Shown one piece after another: positions 32,772 through 44,486 of a DNA stretch of 64,000 nt (the first letter of the stretch is position 1; each line of letters starts with the position of its first letter). Both the position numbers and the translations under genes were made by a program. The notes beneath the pieces were generated by a model, which had not been told where the DNA came from, did no database searches, and saw only the letters and a program-made list of their open reading frames with translations. This DNA is from Zygnema cylindricum. Its lineage: Eukaryota; Streptophyta; Zygnematophyceae; Zygnematales; Zygnemataceae. The stretch lies in contig JBBHKE010001841.1 of assembly GCA_037447655.1 (NCBI GenBank), positions 124,001 through 188,000 of the forward strand, in the 5' to 3' direction.

Positions 32772-33687
32772 GGTCAGGGGCCCGCCTTCACGAATTTCGA
32801 TTTTTGATAGACGCGAATATTTGTATTGGGCAGATTTGGTTAAGTCTTACTTCAAGCAAGTGAAACTTATTGATGTGTTAAATGGATCACTGGCAGAATC
32901 TGATGCGAGCTTTGATCAGAAAAATGACCAAGCTTTGCATTTCGTGAAGCTTATGATATAAAAAGAATTGCATATGACATATATTAATGTTACAAAGGCA
33001 TCAGAATTGTGGGATGCATTGAAATCTTCTTATGTTAAAGCTAGTGACCAGCATGAGATTATAACTACTGGTCAGATCTATGAGTATGTACACATGTGGT
33101 AGCATGGTAGAATAGACTAATCGGTTTCGAATGTTATTGTCAAAAAATGCATGTTCTTGGGGGACTTTCTCCCGTTATCATAAGGCCATGATTCTCTTAA
33201 AAGGGCTTTCAATGAATATAAAGGAGCCTTAGATGAAATGAAAAAAATGTCTAAACCTCTTTAGAATTTGCAAACAGCTATAGAGTTTATCTTTGCAGAA
33301 GAGGTTACTCAAACAGTTTTAGGATTAGGGAAACCAGCTGTAGCATTTACGGCTCGGTTTCAGAGGGAAAGTAGATATAAAGGGAATCAGTTTAATCCTC
33401 AGTTTGAGAAATGTGTTTATTGATATACTGATGGTAACTCCTTCAGAGCTTGTCCTTTGTATATAAAAGCTCTTGAAATAGGTAACTTTCAGAAAGGATG
33501 GAGACACCACGGACCTCCCATTTCCCAAAAACCTCCGAATGAAACTGTTGCATTTTCAGCGAAGGATACGGAATTGAAGAAGAAAAAGACCAAGGAAACG
33601 ACACCTGATGTGATCAATTTTCCAAAAACTGATGTCAAAGAGTTCTTTCCTCTTGCTAAACTCGACATGATGGAAGGAGAAAAGGAC
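32716..33687 (+). pseudogene. Gag, element F
   Basis: Starts in the LTR (MTNVASSSSSVPAVV), passes the PBS as QQVRGPPSR, then FDRREYLYWADLVKSYFKQV, KASELWDALKSSYVKASDQH. Stops at 32959 and several later positions. A knuckle relic reads FEKCVY-stop-YTD...FRACPLYIKALEIGNFQKGW, closely matching the knuckle region of element I. Confidence 0.8.
32772..32786 (+). other. Half-tRNA-type primer-binding site, element F
   Basis: GGTCAGGGGCCCGCC is in the same place as GGTTATGGGCCCACC in C and I, with three to four substitutions, so probably a decayed anticodon-arm site. Confidence 0.55.
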
Positions 33688-33890
33688 CTCAGATGGATAA
33701 TGGATTCCGGCAGCTCTTCACACATGTGTTGGAACAAGTTTCTACGTTTGTAGCTGAAAGCAAAGGCTTTGAGGTTCTCCAGCAAAATGGCAAGAAAATA
33801 GTGAGCAAGAATGGAAGAGTAGCTCTAGTAGGAATTAGAGGCCCAAACTTTTTGTACCGCTTGGACCTGGCTAATAAAATTAATTTTGCG
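33688..33890 (+). pseudogene. Protease, element F
   Basis: LRWIMDSGSSSHMCWNKF has an intact D-S-G box, the best preserved in the window. After a stop (33751) the continuation EVLQQNGKKIVSKNGRVALV is in another phase. Confidence 0.8.
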
Positions 33891-34790
33891 TACTATAGTG
33901 TTCTATGTGATAATTTTTTGTGGCATAAAAGGCTTAGTCATGTGCATCATGAGAGACTTACTAAGTTGATAAAGCACGATATGATAGAGGGAGTCAAGCT
34001 TGGTCAACAAGAGTCTCATGTGTGTGATGGTTGTGCTCTGGGAAAGCTTCACAAGCTTCCCCTATCACAAGTTTCTGATCACCGAGCCACAGATGTTCTT
34101 GGTATTATTCACTCTGATGTTTTCGGCCCTTCCAAAGTTCCCTCTCTTGGTAGCAGCCACTTCTTTGTCACCTTTACAGACGATTACTCCCGGTATAGTC
34201 GCCTATACTTCATGAAGGAGAAGAGAGAAGTCTTCACTCACTTTAAACACTACAAAATTTGGGCGGAGAAACTTCACGGCAAATCTATTCTTGCTTTGCG
34301 GACAGATAATAGTGTAGAGTATGTATCTCATGCCTTTGCTGATTTTTTGAAAGAAAATGGCATCTCTCGTTAATTTACTGCTGCGTACAGACCGGAGCAA
34401 AATGGTGTTGCCGAGAGACTTAATCAGACTTTGACTGAATGTGCTCGATTTATGATGGCCGATAAAGGTGTGGATCCAAAGTTTTGGGGGGAAGCTTTTC
34501 ATTGTGCTTCCTACATCAGAAATAGAGTGAAAACCCGAGCTGTTAGGGGTAAGACACCTTATGAAGTGTGGACAGGCAAAAAGCCAAATGTCAGTCATTT
34601 TAGAGTTTTTGGTAGCAAATGTTTTATCTTGGATAATCTTCCTAATTGGAAGCTTAGTCCAAAATCTATACCTGGTGTCTTTTAAGGGTATGATGATGAA
34701 TCTGCAAGCTATAGAGTGTATAATCCTCAGAGAGGATGTCTTCAGACAGCCAGGAATTTTCAGATTAAAGAAAAAAGTCAATCTGTTGAT
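33891..34790 (+). pseudogene. Integrase, element F
   Basis: FLWHKRLSHVHHERLTKLIK and VCDGCALGKLHKLPLS form the HHCC finger. HSDVFGPSKVPSLGSS holds the first D, TFTDDYSRYSRLYFMKEK follows, RTDNSVEYVSHAFADFLKEN the second D, and EQNGVAERLNQTLTECARF the E. One stop (34371-34373) lies between the second D and the E. Then KFWGEAFHCASYIRNRVKTR and KPNVSHFRVFGSKCFIL. Near-complete, broken by two or three lesions. Confidence 0.88.
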
Positions 34791-35089
34791 GTTTTTAGCA
34801 TGGATGCAGCTTAAAGGAATGAGAAAATACGTATATCATTGTGGAGCAGATACCTTTTACTCCATCCTCTTCTACTTCTTCTACCTCTCTCCCAAATGCC
34901 TCAAGGCCGTATAATACCCCTTTCGGAGCTGCTCTTTCTACTGATGCTCCTCCCAATACACGCCGTGTGCGACAAGCTAGGGAACCAACAGTTCCTGCGT
35001 CACATTTTCCGAGGGGAAGAAGGCAAAACAACCGCCTTCGAGGCGACCGAGTGGAGAGTGCTTTTTTTGCAAGGACAAGGGAGCAGTTT

Positions 35090-35964
35090 ACTATTCATGT
35101 AGCTTTTTCCATTCGTGAAAAGATCATTGGATCTCGACAGCTAATGAAGAGATAAAGTCAATTATGGAAGCCCAAACTTGGGAACTTGTGGAGCTCCCAC
35201 CGAACCGGAAAGCTATCGGTTGTAAGTGGGTCTTCAAATTAAAATTGAATCCTGATAATATAATTGAGAGATATAAAGCTAGACTGGTGGCTAAGGGATT
35301 TAGCCAAAACGAGGGAATTGATTATGAAGAGACCTTCTCTCCTGTGGTTCGCTTTCCTACTGTTAGAGTTTTGCTATCTCTTGCTGCAATAGAGGATATG
35401 GAATTGCATCAGATGGATGTTAAGACGACTTTCTTGCATGGTGATTTGGAGGAAGTAATTTATATGAAGCAGCCAGAGATGTATGCAGAAAAAGGGAAAG
35501 AAAATCTGGTCTGTAAACTGTTGAAGTCCCTGTATGGTCTGAAACAGGCTCCGAGACAATGGAACCTGAAATTAGATGAGTTTTTAACCAATCTTGGCTT
35601 TACCAGGATCAGTTCAGATCACTTAGTCTATGTATTGCAAGGTGATGATGGAGTGATTTATGTGTCATTTTATGTAGATGATTTGCTACTGATTAGCAAA
35701 TCTATCAATGAGATTAATAAAATAAAATCAGCTATGAATTCCCAGTTTGAAATGAAAGACTTGTGTGAGGCTAAGTATATTATAGGAATTCAAGTAGAAA
35801 GAGACACGATTTTTTTTTTTTATTTAACTCAAAAAGAAGCAATCAAGAACATGTTAGAAAAGTTTGGCATATCAGATGCAAAGGGCAGTGCCACTCCTAT
35901 AGAATTCAGACAGAAATTGGAGGGTACGAAACGGATGGTGGTGTTTTGGATGATGATTTCTTAG
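35090..35964 (+). pseudogene. Reverse transcriptase, element F
   Basis: The 35164-35964 frame is open over nearly the whole [92 protein letters not shown] and FYVDDLLLISKS with intact YVDD. It ends in a frameshift at about 35940. An oligo-T run at 35811-35822 within the coding region is a possible slippage site. Confidence 0.9.
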
Positions 35965-36655
35965 ATTCGAGGAGGCAGATTCTATGTCCTCCATTCCTTA
36001 CAGGCAGATTGTCGGAAGCCTCATTTATTTCATGAAATGTACTCATCCCGACATCGCAGCAGCGGTTGGAGCTTTCAGCTGAAGCCTGGAAAATCGAAGG
36101 AAGTCGGACTATGAGGCAGCAAATAGAGTTATTCGTTATCTTGCAAGAAGTCAAAATCTTAAACTCTCTCTCCGTGGAGAGGAAGTAAAAATTCATACAT
36201 GGAGCGATGCGAGCTACGGAGATATGCCCAGCCAACGCTCCACTACCGGATACATTTTGAAGATTAGAAGTAGAACTTGGTGCTAGATAAGCAAACTTCA
36301 AAAGGTAACAGCTCAGTGTACCATAGAGGCTGAGTACATGGCTGCCAGCTCGGCAGTTAAGGAGTTACTTTGGGTAAAGTCTCTTCACTAAGAGCTTCTC
36401 TTTATACAATCTGGACCACAGATAGTGTGGTGTGACAATCAGGCAGCAATCACTATTGCATCTATTCCCAGTCATCACTTTAAGAGAAAGCACATTGATA
36501 TCAAGCTACATTTTGTAAGAGAAAAGGTGATGGGAAAAGTCTTGAAGTTGAGTTATTTACCTGATGAGCAAATGGTGGCTGATATGATGACGAAACCCTT
36601 ACATGCTCCCAAATTGAAACTCTGTAGAGAGGCATGTGGACTGAGTGACTAAAAG
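35965..36655 (+). pseudogene. RNase H, element F
   Basis: SLIYFMKCTHPDIAAAVGAF, TWSDASYGDMPSQRSTTGYI, QCTIEAEYMAASSAVKELLW, WCDNQAAITIASIPSHHFK, KHIDIKLHFVREKVMGK and MTKPLHAPKLKLC. The catalytic D, E, D positions are all present but stops (near 36081, 36285, 36390) break the frame. Stop of the last frame at 36652. Confidence 0.88.
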
Positions 36656-36675
36656 AGTCTAAAACTTTAGGGGAG

Positions 36676-37516
36676 TGTTGTTTTTAGAAAGCTTTAGTCC
36701 TCTCTATGCCTCAGTTATGAGAGAGAGAGAGCTGTTCAAGACTTAAATTATTTTTTGGTTGAGTTCGGTTCAGTACTTACCAAAATTATTATGACAGTGA
36801 AGTTGGGAGTTCACGGTCATTCACACTTGGGACACGCGTCGTCACTTGAGAGAAATGCGTGAGTATGTCCTCCGTGGACGTACGGAAATTTGGCAGGACC
36901 ACGGGACTTCGTGAAGTCAGTTCTATTGTGCCAAATCCTCTAATCGAAAAACTGACAGCCGGCGCCAACAAATATTGACGAGGCGTGACTAGATCACTAT
37001 CACTTTACGTTGTCTGAACTTTGGTGAAAACATTTGGTAGAACAAAATTTTGTCTGTAGTGAATTAGTTGTTTAGTGTTGAGAATTTGGTTTATGACATA
37101 CCTTCAGTACACAAGTATACTCACATTATTTGTTGTGTTAGAATGTTAGATGTACAGCTGGAATGCCTCCGTACAGCTTAGTGTAGTTTCGGTGTATAGA
37201 AGTAGGACTTAGTGAATTTGATTCATTAGGAACAAATGATATGAAACTTTACACTCACTTTTATGTAATTTCATTTCTGAATATCTCACAGATCTGTGAG
37301 CGGAATTAAGTGAAATTTGTGTGTGTGTTCCTTTGCATGTTATCTACACTGTGGTAAAGTTTTAACACCATTGGGTTCCTATACTGAGAGTTATAGTCTG
37401 TCAAAGTTGTTGTTCAGCCATCGGTCTTTGTAGAAGCTTCCTTTCTTGATTTTTTCTACAATGACTAATGTTGCATCTTCTTCATCTTCAGTGCCAACAG
37501 TTATCTCAGAACAACA
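36676..37516 (+). repeat. 3' LTR of element F (841 bp)
   Basis: Follows purine tract TTTAGGGGAG. Matches the 5' LTR with about 15 bp of net indels. It retains ATGACTAATGTTGCATC, the Gag start. Confidence 0.9.
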
Positions 37517-37521
37517 TCACC

Positions 37522-37917
37522 TTGTAGACCTTGTTGTGTAATGGTCGTACAATAAGTACATCGCCTATTGTACCTTCTTGTACTATATAGTGTTCCTATT
37601 GGACTAGGGTGTAGTAGTAGGTAGTCGTGAGTAGGCAAACCAAGACTTAGTGAAGTTTAGGTACCTCTCACTAAGAGAGCTTGTAACTGTAAAGGTCATC
37701 TTCGACCATCCATAACTTACTGCTCAGGGGTGCAAATTTAGTGATTCTTTTTGCGTTTGACTCAAGGGAGTCTTCTCCTGACAAGGGTGAGGGTGGTTTG
37801 AATATTTGTGTTACTGGGCGGCACTTATTCAGTGGGAAAGTGGAAGGGGCAAATATTATCCTAGAGGCTTTATATAGGCTGCTCATTCTGTGAGTCAATA
37901 GAGACCACAAGATTTCG
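37522..37917 (+). repeat. 5' LTR of E, part after F
   Basis: TTGTAGACC onward matches 42834-43228. The last base pair of the LTR end is CG here rather than CA. Confidence 0.85.
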
Positions 37918-37933
37918 GGTTATGGACCCACCC
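37918..37933 (+). other. Half-tRNA primer-binding site, element E
   Basis: GGTTATGGACCCACCC, one mismatch to the anticodon-arm site of initiator tRNA-Met. Confidence 0.7.
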
Positions 37934-38890
37934 TCTAGGATGCCCGTATTTCATGGATCAACCTTTTTGTATTGGGAAATGATGGTGGAGGAAGAACTAT
38001 CTGAGAAGCATCTATGGGGCATATTGTCTGGACAAATTCGATGCCCACCTCCAACTGGGTTTGGAGGGACACGTTTTTCTGGCACCTCCGCCTCTTCCGT
38101 TGGTAGAACAGCTGCCACCATCACCAAGGATGAAGAAGAGGAAGGAGAGAAGATTTTCATAGAAGGAGAAAGGGGAGGAGATGCAACTCTAGTGACACCA
38201 TTGCCGAAGGCGATACCGGCTGCAACACCACCAGCAAGGGGCGACAAGGGTTCAGACCGAAAGATCAAAGTATGAAAAGTGGAACTACAAAGACAAGGTT
38301 GCTAAGCTCTTAATTCTTAAAAGTGTAGCAAAAGGCATTGCCATTCCCCTTATGCATGTCAAATCTTCATCTCAGATTTGGATATCACTAGTTAACAAAT
38401 ACAAGAGTGGATTATTGCAGCAGCAACAGTTGGCAGAAAATAAGATTGCAGCTTATACTTATAAGGGAGGAAGTATGGATAATTATTGCAATGATTTACA
38501 AGCATTATTTGAAGAGCTAGAGAGTGCAGGTAACTCATGGTCTGAGAGACAAAGAGTGAACACATTAATGAAGAAACTACCTGAAGTGTATGAGAATATT
38601 ATTCACTGATTGCGAACATAGGAGATAGCAATTAAAATTGGGATGACACAGTGGGAATGATTTTAGTGAAAGAAAGGACCATAGAGCTTAGGAGAGGGAG
38701 TCCAAGTGTTCAAGCATTGTCTGCAGGAGCTGATTGGCGGAAGCGTGATGAGGAGAGAGGGAAAAATCCCTATCGAAACTTTGGTGGAAGAGGATAAGGA
38801 GGTGGCAGATTTGATAGACAGGGGAGAGGAACTTCTCGAGGAGGATTTTGTCACTTCTGCAAGAAACCGGGACACTATATGGCAGATTGT
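37918..38890 (+). pseudogene. Gag, element E
   Basis: VMDPPSRMPVFHGSTFLYWE is read from the PBS. EEELSEKHLWGILSGQIRCP, FGGTRFSGTS and an acidic/basic linker follow, then after a frameshift (38275) SSSQIWISLVNKYKSGLLQQ, AAYTYKGGSMDNYCNDLQAL and KLPEVYENIIH. The knuckle CHFCKKPGHYMADC (38840-38890) is complete. The LTR start codon has changed to ATA. Confidence 0.85.
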
Positions 38891-39673
38891 GTCAAACTTG
38901 CAGATCTTCGACTGAAAGATGGTCAAGGAACCTCAAGGCACGGAGGAAAGAAAAAGGCTTTCATGACTCAAGTTTTTGATGAGAAAGTGGAAGAAAAAAC
39001 TGAACTAGAAGAGGAGCTTGAGGAGCTTCTTCTTAATATGAAAAACACTGAAAAACATGCCGACATTCCATGGAGACAAAAGTGTGTTTTCGGAGTTAAG
39101 AGGGATCTACTCGAGGATGGGTGGATCATGCACTCAGGAGCTTCAATGCGTATGTGCAAAGATAAGCGATGGTTCACTAAACTGAGAAAGATCCCAACAA
39201 TTGAGATAGAGTACGGAGATGGTAGAGTAGAAACCACAAGTCTTGTTGGAACTGTTGACTTGAAGGTTCTAGTTGATGGAAAGGCCTCAATTGTAACACT
39301 CTCAGACGTTCTTTACATTCCACAACTTAGCCATAACCTAGTTTCAATAGCTCTCCTAGATGAAACGGAGTTTGAAACAAGAACTAAGAAAGGAATCTTC
39401 ACAGCAAGCTCTGATAATGAGGTTTATTTCATCGCTGAGAAGGGCAATCAAGGAATGTTCAGAATTTTTCTTTGCAATGAAAAGAGTGTTCTCTACTCGT
39501 CTGCAAGTGAGATGATGCTTTGGCACAAAAGGTTGGGGCATGTGCATCTAGATAGATTAAAGAAAATGAAGAAAAAGGGAATAATGAAGGGTATTACTTT
39601 TGAGGATGATGAGACCTTTGATGATTGTAGTGGATGCGCCCAAGGGAAGATTCATAGACTTCCATTTCTATGA
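38879..39673 (+). pseudogene. Protease and pre-integrase, element E
   Basis: A 264-codon frame: DIPWRQKCVFGVKRDLLEDG, WIMHSGASMRMCKDKRW (active site H-S-G, the D lost), EIEYGDGRVETTSLVGTV, LYIPQLSHNLVSIALLDETE, AEKGNQGMFRI, LWHKRLGHVHLDRLKKMKKK and CSGCAQGKIHRLPF, then stop. An inactive protease is likely from the D to H change. Confidence 0.87.
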
Positions 39674-40500
39674 GCAACCACATTTAGGAGAGAGAGGGTA
39701 TTGGATCTATTTCACAATGATGTTGAGGACCTGCTAGGTATGCTTCACATAGGGGGAAGAGATGGATGTTAACCATCACAGATGATTGGTCTAGATACAC
39801 GAAGGTATATTTTCTCAAACATAAGTCAAAGGTATTAAGATGTTTCAAAGAGTATAAAGTATGGAGTGAAAAGCTACATGAAACCTCAATAAAAGAGATA
39901 AAAAGTGATAATGGGAAAGAATACATCTCAAGGGAACTTGAAGAATGTCTTAAAGAAGAAGGAATTCATCATGAGAAAATTGTTCTCAATAATCTTGAAC
40001 AAAATGAAGTAGCAGAAAGAGTGAATAGAACTTTAGGAGATATGCCCAAAAGTATTTTAAGTGATAAGAGGATAGGGCTGCAGTTTTGGGTTGAGTCTAT
40101 GAACTATGCTAATTTAATCAAAAAAAGAGTCCTAACTTCAGCAAATAAAGAGTAAACTCCGTATGAGAGGTGGACAAGAAGAAAGCCTGATTTGTCTAGT
40201 TTGAGAGTGTTCGGAAGTCAAGTTTACAGTTTGGATTCCGATAAGACTAAATGGAAGTTAGAGTGAAGAGGGAAACCAGGATATCTTGTAGGATATGATG
40301 AGAGCACAAAAGGATACCGGGTGTATGACTTGAAAAAAAAAGATATAATTTTGGTAAAACACATAGTGGTGATGAATGAAGTGAAGTCCATTGATCCATT
40401 CAAATATAATAAAGAAGTCAAAATCAGATTTGTAACGGATCAGTTTTCTGACTTTGAATCTGAAAATGAAGAGAAAGAAGATGGATAAAAAGAAAAATCT
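39674..40500 (+). pseudogene. Integrase, element E
   Basis: The first block (LDLFHNDVEDLLG) is poorly preserved. From 39766: TITDDWSRYTKVYFLKHKSK, KSDNGKEYISRELEECLKEE (second D) and AERVNRTLGDM (E). Stop at 40153, then YERWTRRKPDLSSLRVFGSQ, GYDESTKGYRVYDLKKKDII, and an acidic tail (ESENEEKEDG). Confidence 0.85.
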
Positions 40501-41782
40501 ACAGATGAACCAAAGGAGAAGGAGGAAATGACAAAATCCGAGGCAACGCCACAATACGAAGTGGAAATCAATAAGGAACTTGATGAGACACCGGAATTGG
40601 AAGACGAGGAGCTAAAAATTGTCCTAAACGAAACCCAAGGATGCCTTCCATACTGGCGTCCGATTTTGAAGGGGGGAGAAGAAGTAGTAAACAACTTCAA
40701 GAAAGACAAGAAAATAACCAACTCACAAAGATGTCTCACCCAGATGAACCTCAGACATACTTAGAGGCCATAAACACCCCAGAAAGTAGCCGGTGGATCA
40801 ATACTATAAATGGAGAAATGGCCTCTATCATGGAAGCCAATACATGGGAGTTGGTAGATTCTCCACTGGATTGAAAACCGATCGGATGTAAGTGGGTTTT
40901 TAAACTTAAATTAAACTTGGATAATACCATTGAGATGTACAAAGCTAGGTTAGTTGCAAAAGGGTATACTCAAAAAGACGGGATAGACTACGAAGAAACC
41001 TTGCACCAGTAGTTAGATTCCTTTCTGTTAGAATGATCTTATGTTTAGCCGCAGCGGAGGATATGGAAATACACCAAATGGATATTAAAACAACATTTTT
41101 GCACGAAGTGTTAGAAGAAGAAATTTACATGAGGCAACCGGAAGGATTCGTGGAAAGTGGGGAAGAAAACAAGGTTTGCAAACTGCTAAAATCACTCTAT
41201 GGGCTTAAGCAAGCCCCGCGACAATGGAATATAAAGCTAGACGAATTTTTGACGGGTTTTGGGTATACCAGAATTAGTTCAAATCAGTCAATATTTTTAT
41301 TTGAGGATGAGAATGGAGTGATATTTATTGCATTTTATGTGGATGATTTGTTAGTCCTTAGCAATTCCTTAGATAAGACTAACAAACTAAAACGGGATCT
41401 TAAAAACCACTTTGACATGAAAGATCTCGGCGAAGCGAAACATATTTTGGGAATTCAGATGGAGAGAGATAGAGGGAATAGGATTATAAGACTCACTCAG
41501 AAAAAGGTAATCGGTAATATGCTAGAAAAATTTCAGATGGAAAAGTCAAACGGATGTACTACTCCCATGGATCTGAAGAAAGTGTCTCAGGGGAGTGACG
41601 AGAGACGAATAATGACCATTAATGATGAGATGGATGAAATAGAAAGAAAATTTATGGAAAATATCCCTTATCGGCAGATTGTAGGCAGTTTAATCTATTT
41701 TATGAACTGTACCCGTCCGGATATAGCTGCAGCTGTAGGTGTCCTTAGTAGAAGTCTAAATGAACCAAAAATGAGAGACTAG
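40501..41782 (+). pseudogene. Reverse transcriptase, element E
   Basis: Linker rich in Glu (40501-40640), then [37 protein letters not shown] with a stop after it, [18 protein letters not shown] and a one-base frameshift near 41005. The 41033-41782 frame is open for 249 codons: AAAEDMEIHQMDIKTTFLHE, SLYGLKQAPRQWNIKLDEF, AFYVDDLLVLSNS (YVDD intact), RPDIAAAVGVLSRSLNEPK. Confidence 0.88.
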
Positions 41783-42331
41783 GAGGCTGCCAAAAGGGTG
41801 ATGAGGTATCTGGTGGGGACAAGGTAATCGTGGTTGCATTTTGGAGGGGAGCACACTGACATTACCACCTGCAGTGATGCTAGTTATGGAGATGTGCCTT
41901 TATGGCGGTGTACGACTGGATATGTGTTGCAAAATGGATTCGGTGCATGTTGTTGGAGTAGCAAGCAACAAAAAGTAGTTGCTCAGTCCACTATGGAGGC
42001 TGAATACATGGCTTCCTGTGTTGCCACCAAAGAATTAGTGTGGGTGAAATCTCTTCTTGAAGAACTTGGGTTCACGAAGTTTGGAACTCAAAATGTTTTT
42101 TGTGATAATCAAGTTGCTATCTCTATTACAGCTAATCCGAAACATCACTTCAAAGCTAAGCATATGGATATTAGACTAAGCTTTGTCCGAGAGAAGGTTG
42201 AAAATAAAATTATTAAACTGGTTCATAAAACTGATAGAGAAATGATTGCACACATGATAACAAAACCAGTGCCTTCCCCTAAGTTGATTTATGGCAGAGA
42301 AAACTGTGGATTAAAATTGAAAAGTAAATAG
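41783..42331 (+). pseudogene. RNase H, element E
   Basis: After a stop at 41780-41782 and another near 41826: CSDASYGDVPLWRCTTGYVL, CCWSSKQQKVVAQSTMEAEY, ELVWVKSLLEELGFTKFGTQ, FCDNQVAISITANPKHHFKA, KHMDIRLSFVREKVENK. Catalytic D, E and D are all there in one 165-codon frame. Confidence 0.88.
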
Positions 42332-42344
42332 GAATTAAGTGGAC

Positions 42345-43228
42345 TGTTGAAAATAGTTAATTAATAGTTCACTTCTCTATTTTAGTTATAATTTAAATAA
42401 AGAGTGTGAGGATCGAAAGCACGCCATGGCTGCCGCCATATTTAAAAAGTGGCAGATTTTAAAGTAGAGGATATTTTACTAAAATGTTGCCTAAGTCCAG
42501 ATTTGAGCCTAGGTCTGCGGACGAGTATGTAGACGTAAGCCTTATCCACTAAGGCGTTATTGCAACGATGTGACGGGTTTTAAAAATAACTAAACGTTAA
42601 CGCGACAGCTAATTAACAGCAAACTAACCAAAAGGAGCAATTCATGCATGTACGCGAATCTGAACCGTGTAAAACATGTTTTGATCGGACGGCCGGCATT
42701 GTAGCCGACACGCGAAGTGAGCTTTTGGCGGCATTTGGAGAGAGAGTCACACGGTGCCACGTGACGCCACATCATTTGATATCGGAGAAGATGGGAGCAA
42801 GAACCATGGCTCTCGATTTGACAAGCGTCACCTTGTAGACCATGTCGTACAATGGCCGTACAATAAGAACATCGCCTATTGTACCTTCTTGTACTATATA
42901 GTGTTCCTATTGGACTAGGGTTTAGTAGTAGGTAGTCGTGAGTAGGAAGACCATGGCTTAGTGATATTTAGGTACCTCTCTATAAGAGAGCTTGTAACTA
43001 TAAAGGTCAACTTTGACCAGCCATAACTTACTGCTCAAGGGAGCAAATTCAGTGATTCTTTTTGCGTTTGACTCAAGGTAGTCTTGTCCTCACAGGGGTG
43101 AGGGTGGTCAGAATATTTTTGTCATAGGGCGGCACTTATTCAGTGGGAGAGTGGAAGGGGAAAATATTATCCTAGAGGCTTTACATAGGCTGCTCATTCT
43201 GTGGGTCAATGGAGACCACAGAATTTCA
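42345..43228 (+). repeat. 3' LTR of element E (884 bp)
   Basis: TGTTGAAAATAG to CAGAATTTCA, intact because F only hit the 5' copy. G-box-like GCCACGTGAC at 42757-42766. Confidence 0.9.
42488..42558 (-). other. Antisense tRNA-like module in 3' LTR of E
   Basis: Minus strand: GCCTTAGTGGATAAGGC (Arg-type D-arm with closed GCC/GGC stem) and GGCTCAAATCT (B box with two changes). Confidence 0.6.
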
Positions 43229-43620
43229 GAAATTCATCAGATGGATATGAAAATTACCTTCCTCAATGGTGAGCTAGAGGAAGAAATTTTAATGAAGTAG
43301 TCAAAAGGCTTCGTAGAGGAAGGGGAGTTGAGTAAAGTATGCAAGATTATTAAGTCATTGTATGGACCAAAACAGGCTCTTAGGCAATGGAACAAAAAAC
43401 TGGATGAATTCTTAACCAATGTGGTATATATCATAATCACCTTTGACCACTCAATTTAAATTGTTGATGACGAGGAGAGAGTGATTTTTATCATCATCTA
43501 TGTAGATGATTTTCTAGTATTGAGTAAGTCCATGGAAAAGATTAATAAGTTAAAGATAGATTTAAGAAGCAGATTTTGACATGAAAGACTTAGGAGAGGC
43601 AAGATATATCTGATGAATTC
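43229..43620 (+). pseudogene. RT C-terminal part, element D (right of E)
   Basis: Starts with the second GAAAT. EIHQMDMKITFLNGELEEEI, KSLYGPKQALRQWNKKLDEF, FIIIYVDDFLVLSKSMEKI (YVDD kept), then frameshift near 43579. Confidence 0.8.
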
Positions 43621-44486
43621 AGATGGAAAAGGATGGACAGAAAAGAATAATCAGATTAACCAAAAAGGAGGCAATCAAAAACATGTTAGAAAAGTTTCAA
43701 ATAGGAAAGGTAAACAATTGTACCACTCCCATGGACTTGAAGAAAGTATGTGATGGGAGTGAAGAAGGAGGTGTAATTATCATTGAAGAGGAAACGTGTG
43801 CAGTAGAGAGACAGTTTCTGAAGTTGATTCCCTATAGGCTGGTTGTAGGAAGTCTTATTTATTTTAGACCCTAATATAGTTTTTAACAGATTGATTATTT
43901 AAATGGAACCGATGTCCAAAACAAATACAAAGGCCCAAGAGGTCATAGAGATATTTGATAGGAACTAGGGGTCTTTGGTTGCATCAAGGGGGAGAATACT
44001 AACATCACCAATTGGAGTGATGCCAGTTATCGAGATGCTCCTATGAAGAGGTGCACATCAAGATTTGTTTTTTATGTGGGGAATGATGTTTATTGTTGGA
44101 GCAGTAAGTAGCAAAAGGTGGTAACTCAATCTACCATAGAGGTTGAGTATATGACGTCTTGTTCTGCTGTTAAATATTTAATGTGGGTAAAGTCCCTCTT
44201 GCAAGAACTTGGATTCATGAAGGTTGGAGTTCAGAAAATGTTTTGTGATAATAAAGCTCCTATGGAAATTACAGCAAATCCAAAACATCACTTCAAAGCT
44301 AAGCACATAGATGAAGACTAAGTTTTATGAGAGAAAAAGTAGAGAACAAAATTGTAAGCTTGGAGTATAAACCAGATGGAGAAATGGTGGCTGATATGAT
44401 GACACAAACGGTTCAATCTCCTAAGCTAAAATTTTGTAGGGAACAGTGTGGACTTAAAGAAAAGGGTGATTAGAAAATAAGGGGAG
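43621..44486 (+). pseudogene. RNase H, element D
   Basis: RIIRLTKKEAIKNMLEKFQI, TTPMDLKKVCDG, YRLVVGSLIYF, then a deletion of about 100 bp and WSDASYRDAPMKRCTSRF, EVEYMTSCSAVKYLMWVKS, FCDNKAPMEITANPKHHFKA. Ends with MTQTVQSPKLKFCREQCGL and AATAAGGGGAG. Confidence 0.82.

Larger units (their letters stand above)
31916..37516 (+). mobile_element. Copia element F in E's LTR, TSD TCACC
   Basis: TCACC at 31911-31915 and 37517-37521. LTRs 31916-32771 and 36676-37516 begin TGTTGTTTTTAGAAAGC and end ACAACA. Coding order gag, protease, integrase, RT, RNase H. It belongs to a sister lineage of the A/C/D/E/G elements: different LTR, DSGSS protease, no tRNA-like module. It is similar to element I in LTR ends and Gag. 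Confidence 0.92.
31424..43228 (+). mobile_element. Copia element E in D, TSD GAAAT; F nested in its 5' LTR
   Basis: GAAAT occurs at 31419-31423 and 43229-43233. 5' LTR is 31424-31915 plus 37522-37917 (F between), 3' LTR 42345-43228. Internal order gag, protease, integrase, RT, RNase H is complete, with about eight stops or frameshifts. Of the pol genes in this window its are among the least damaged. Confidence 0.92.
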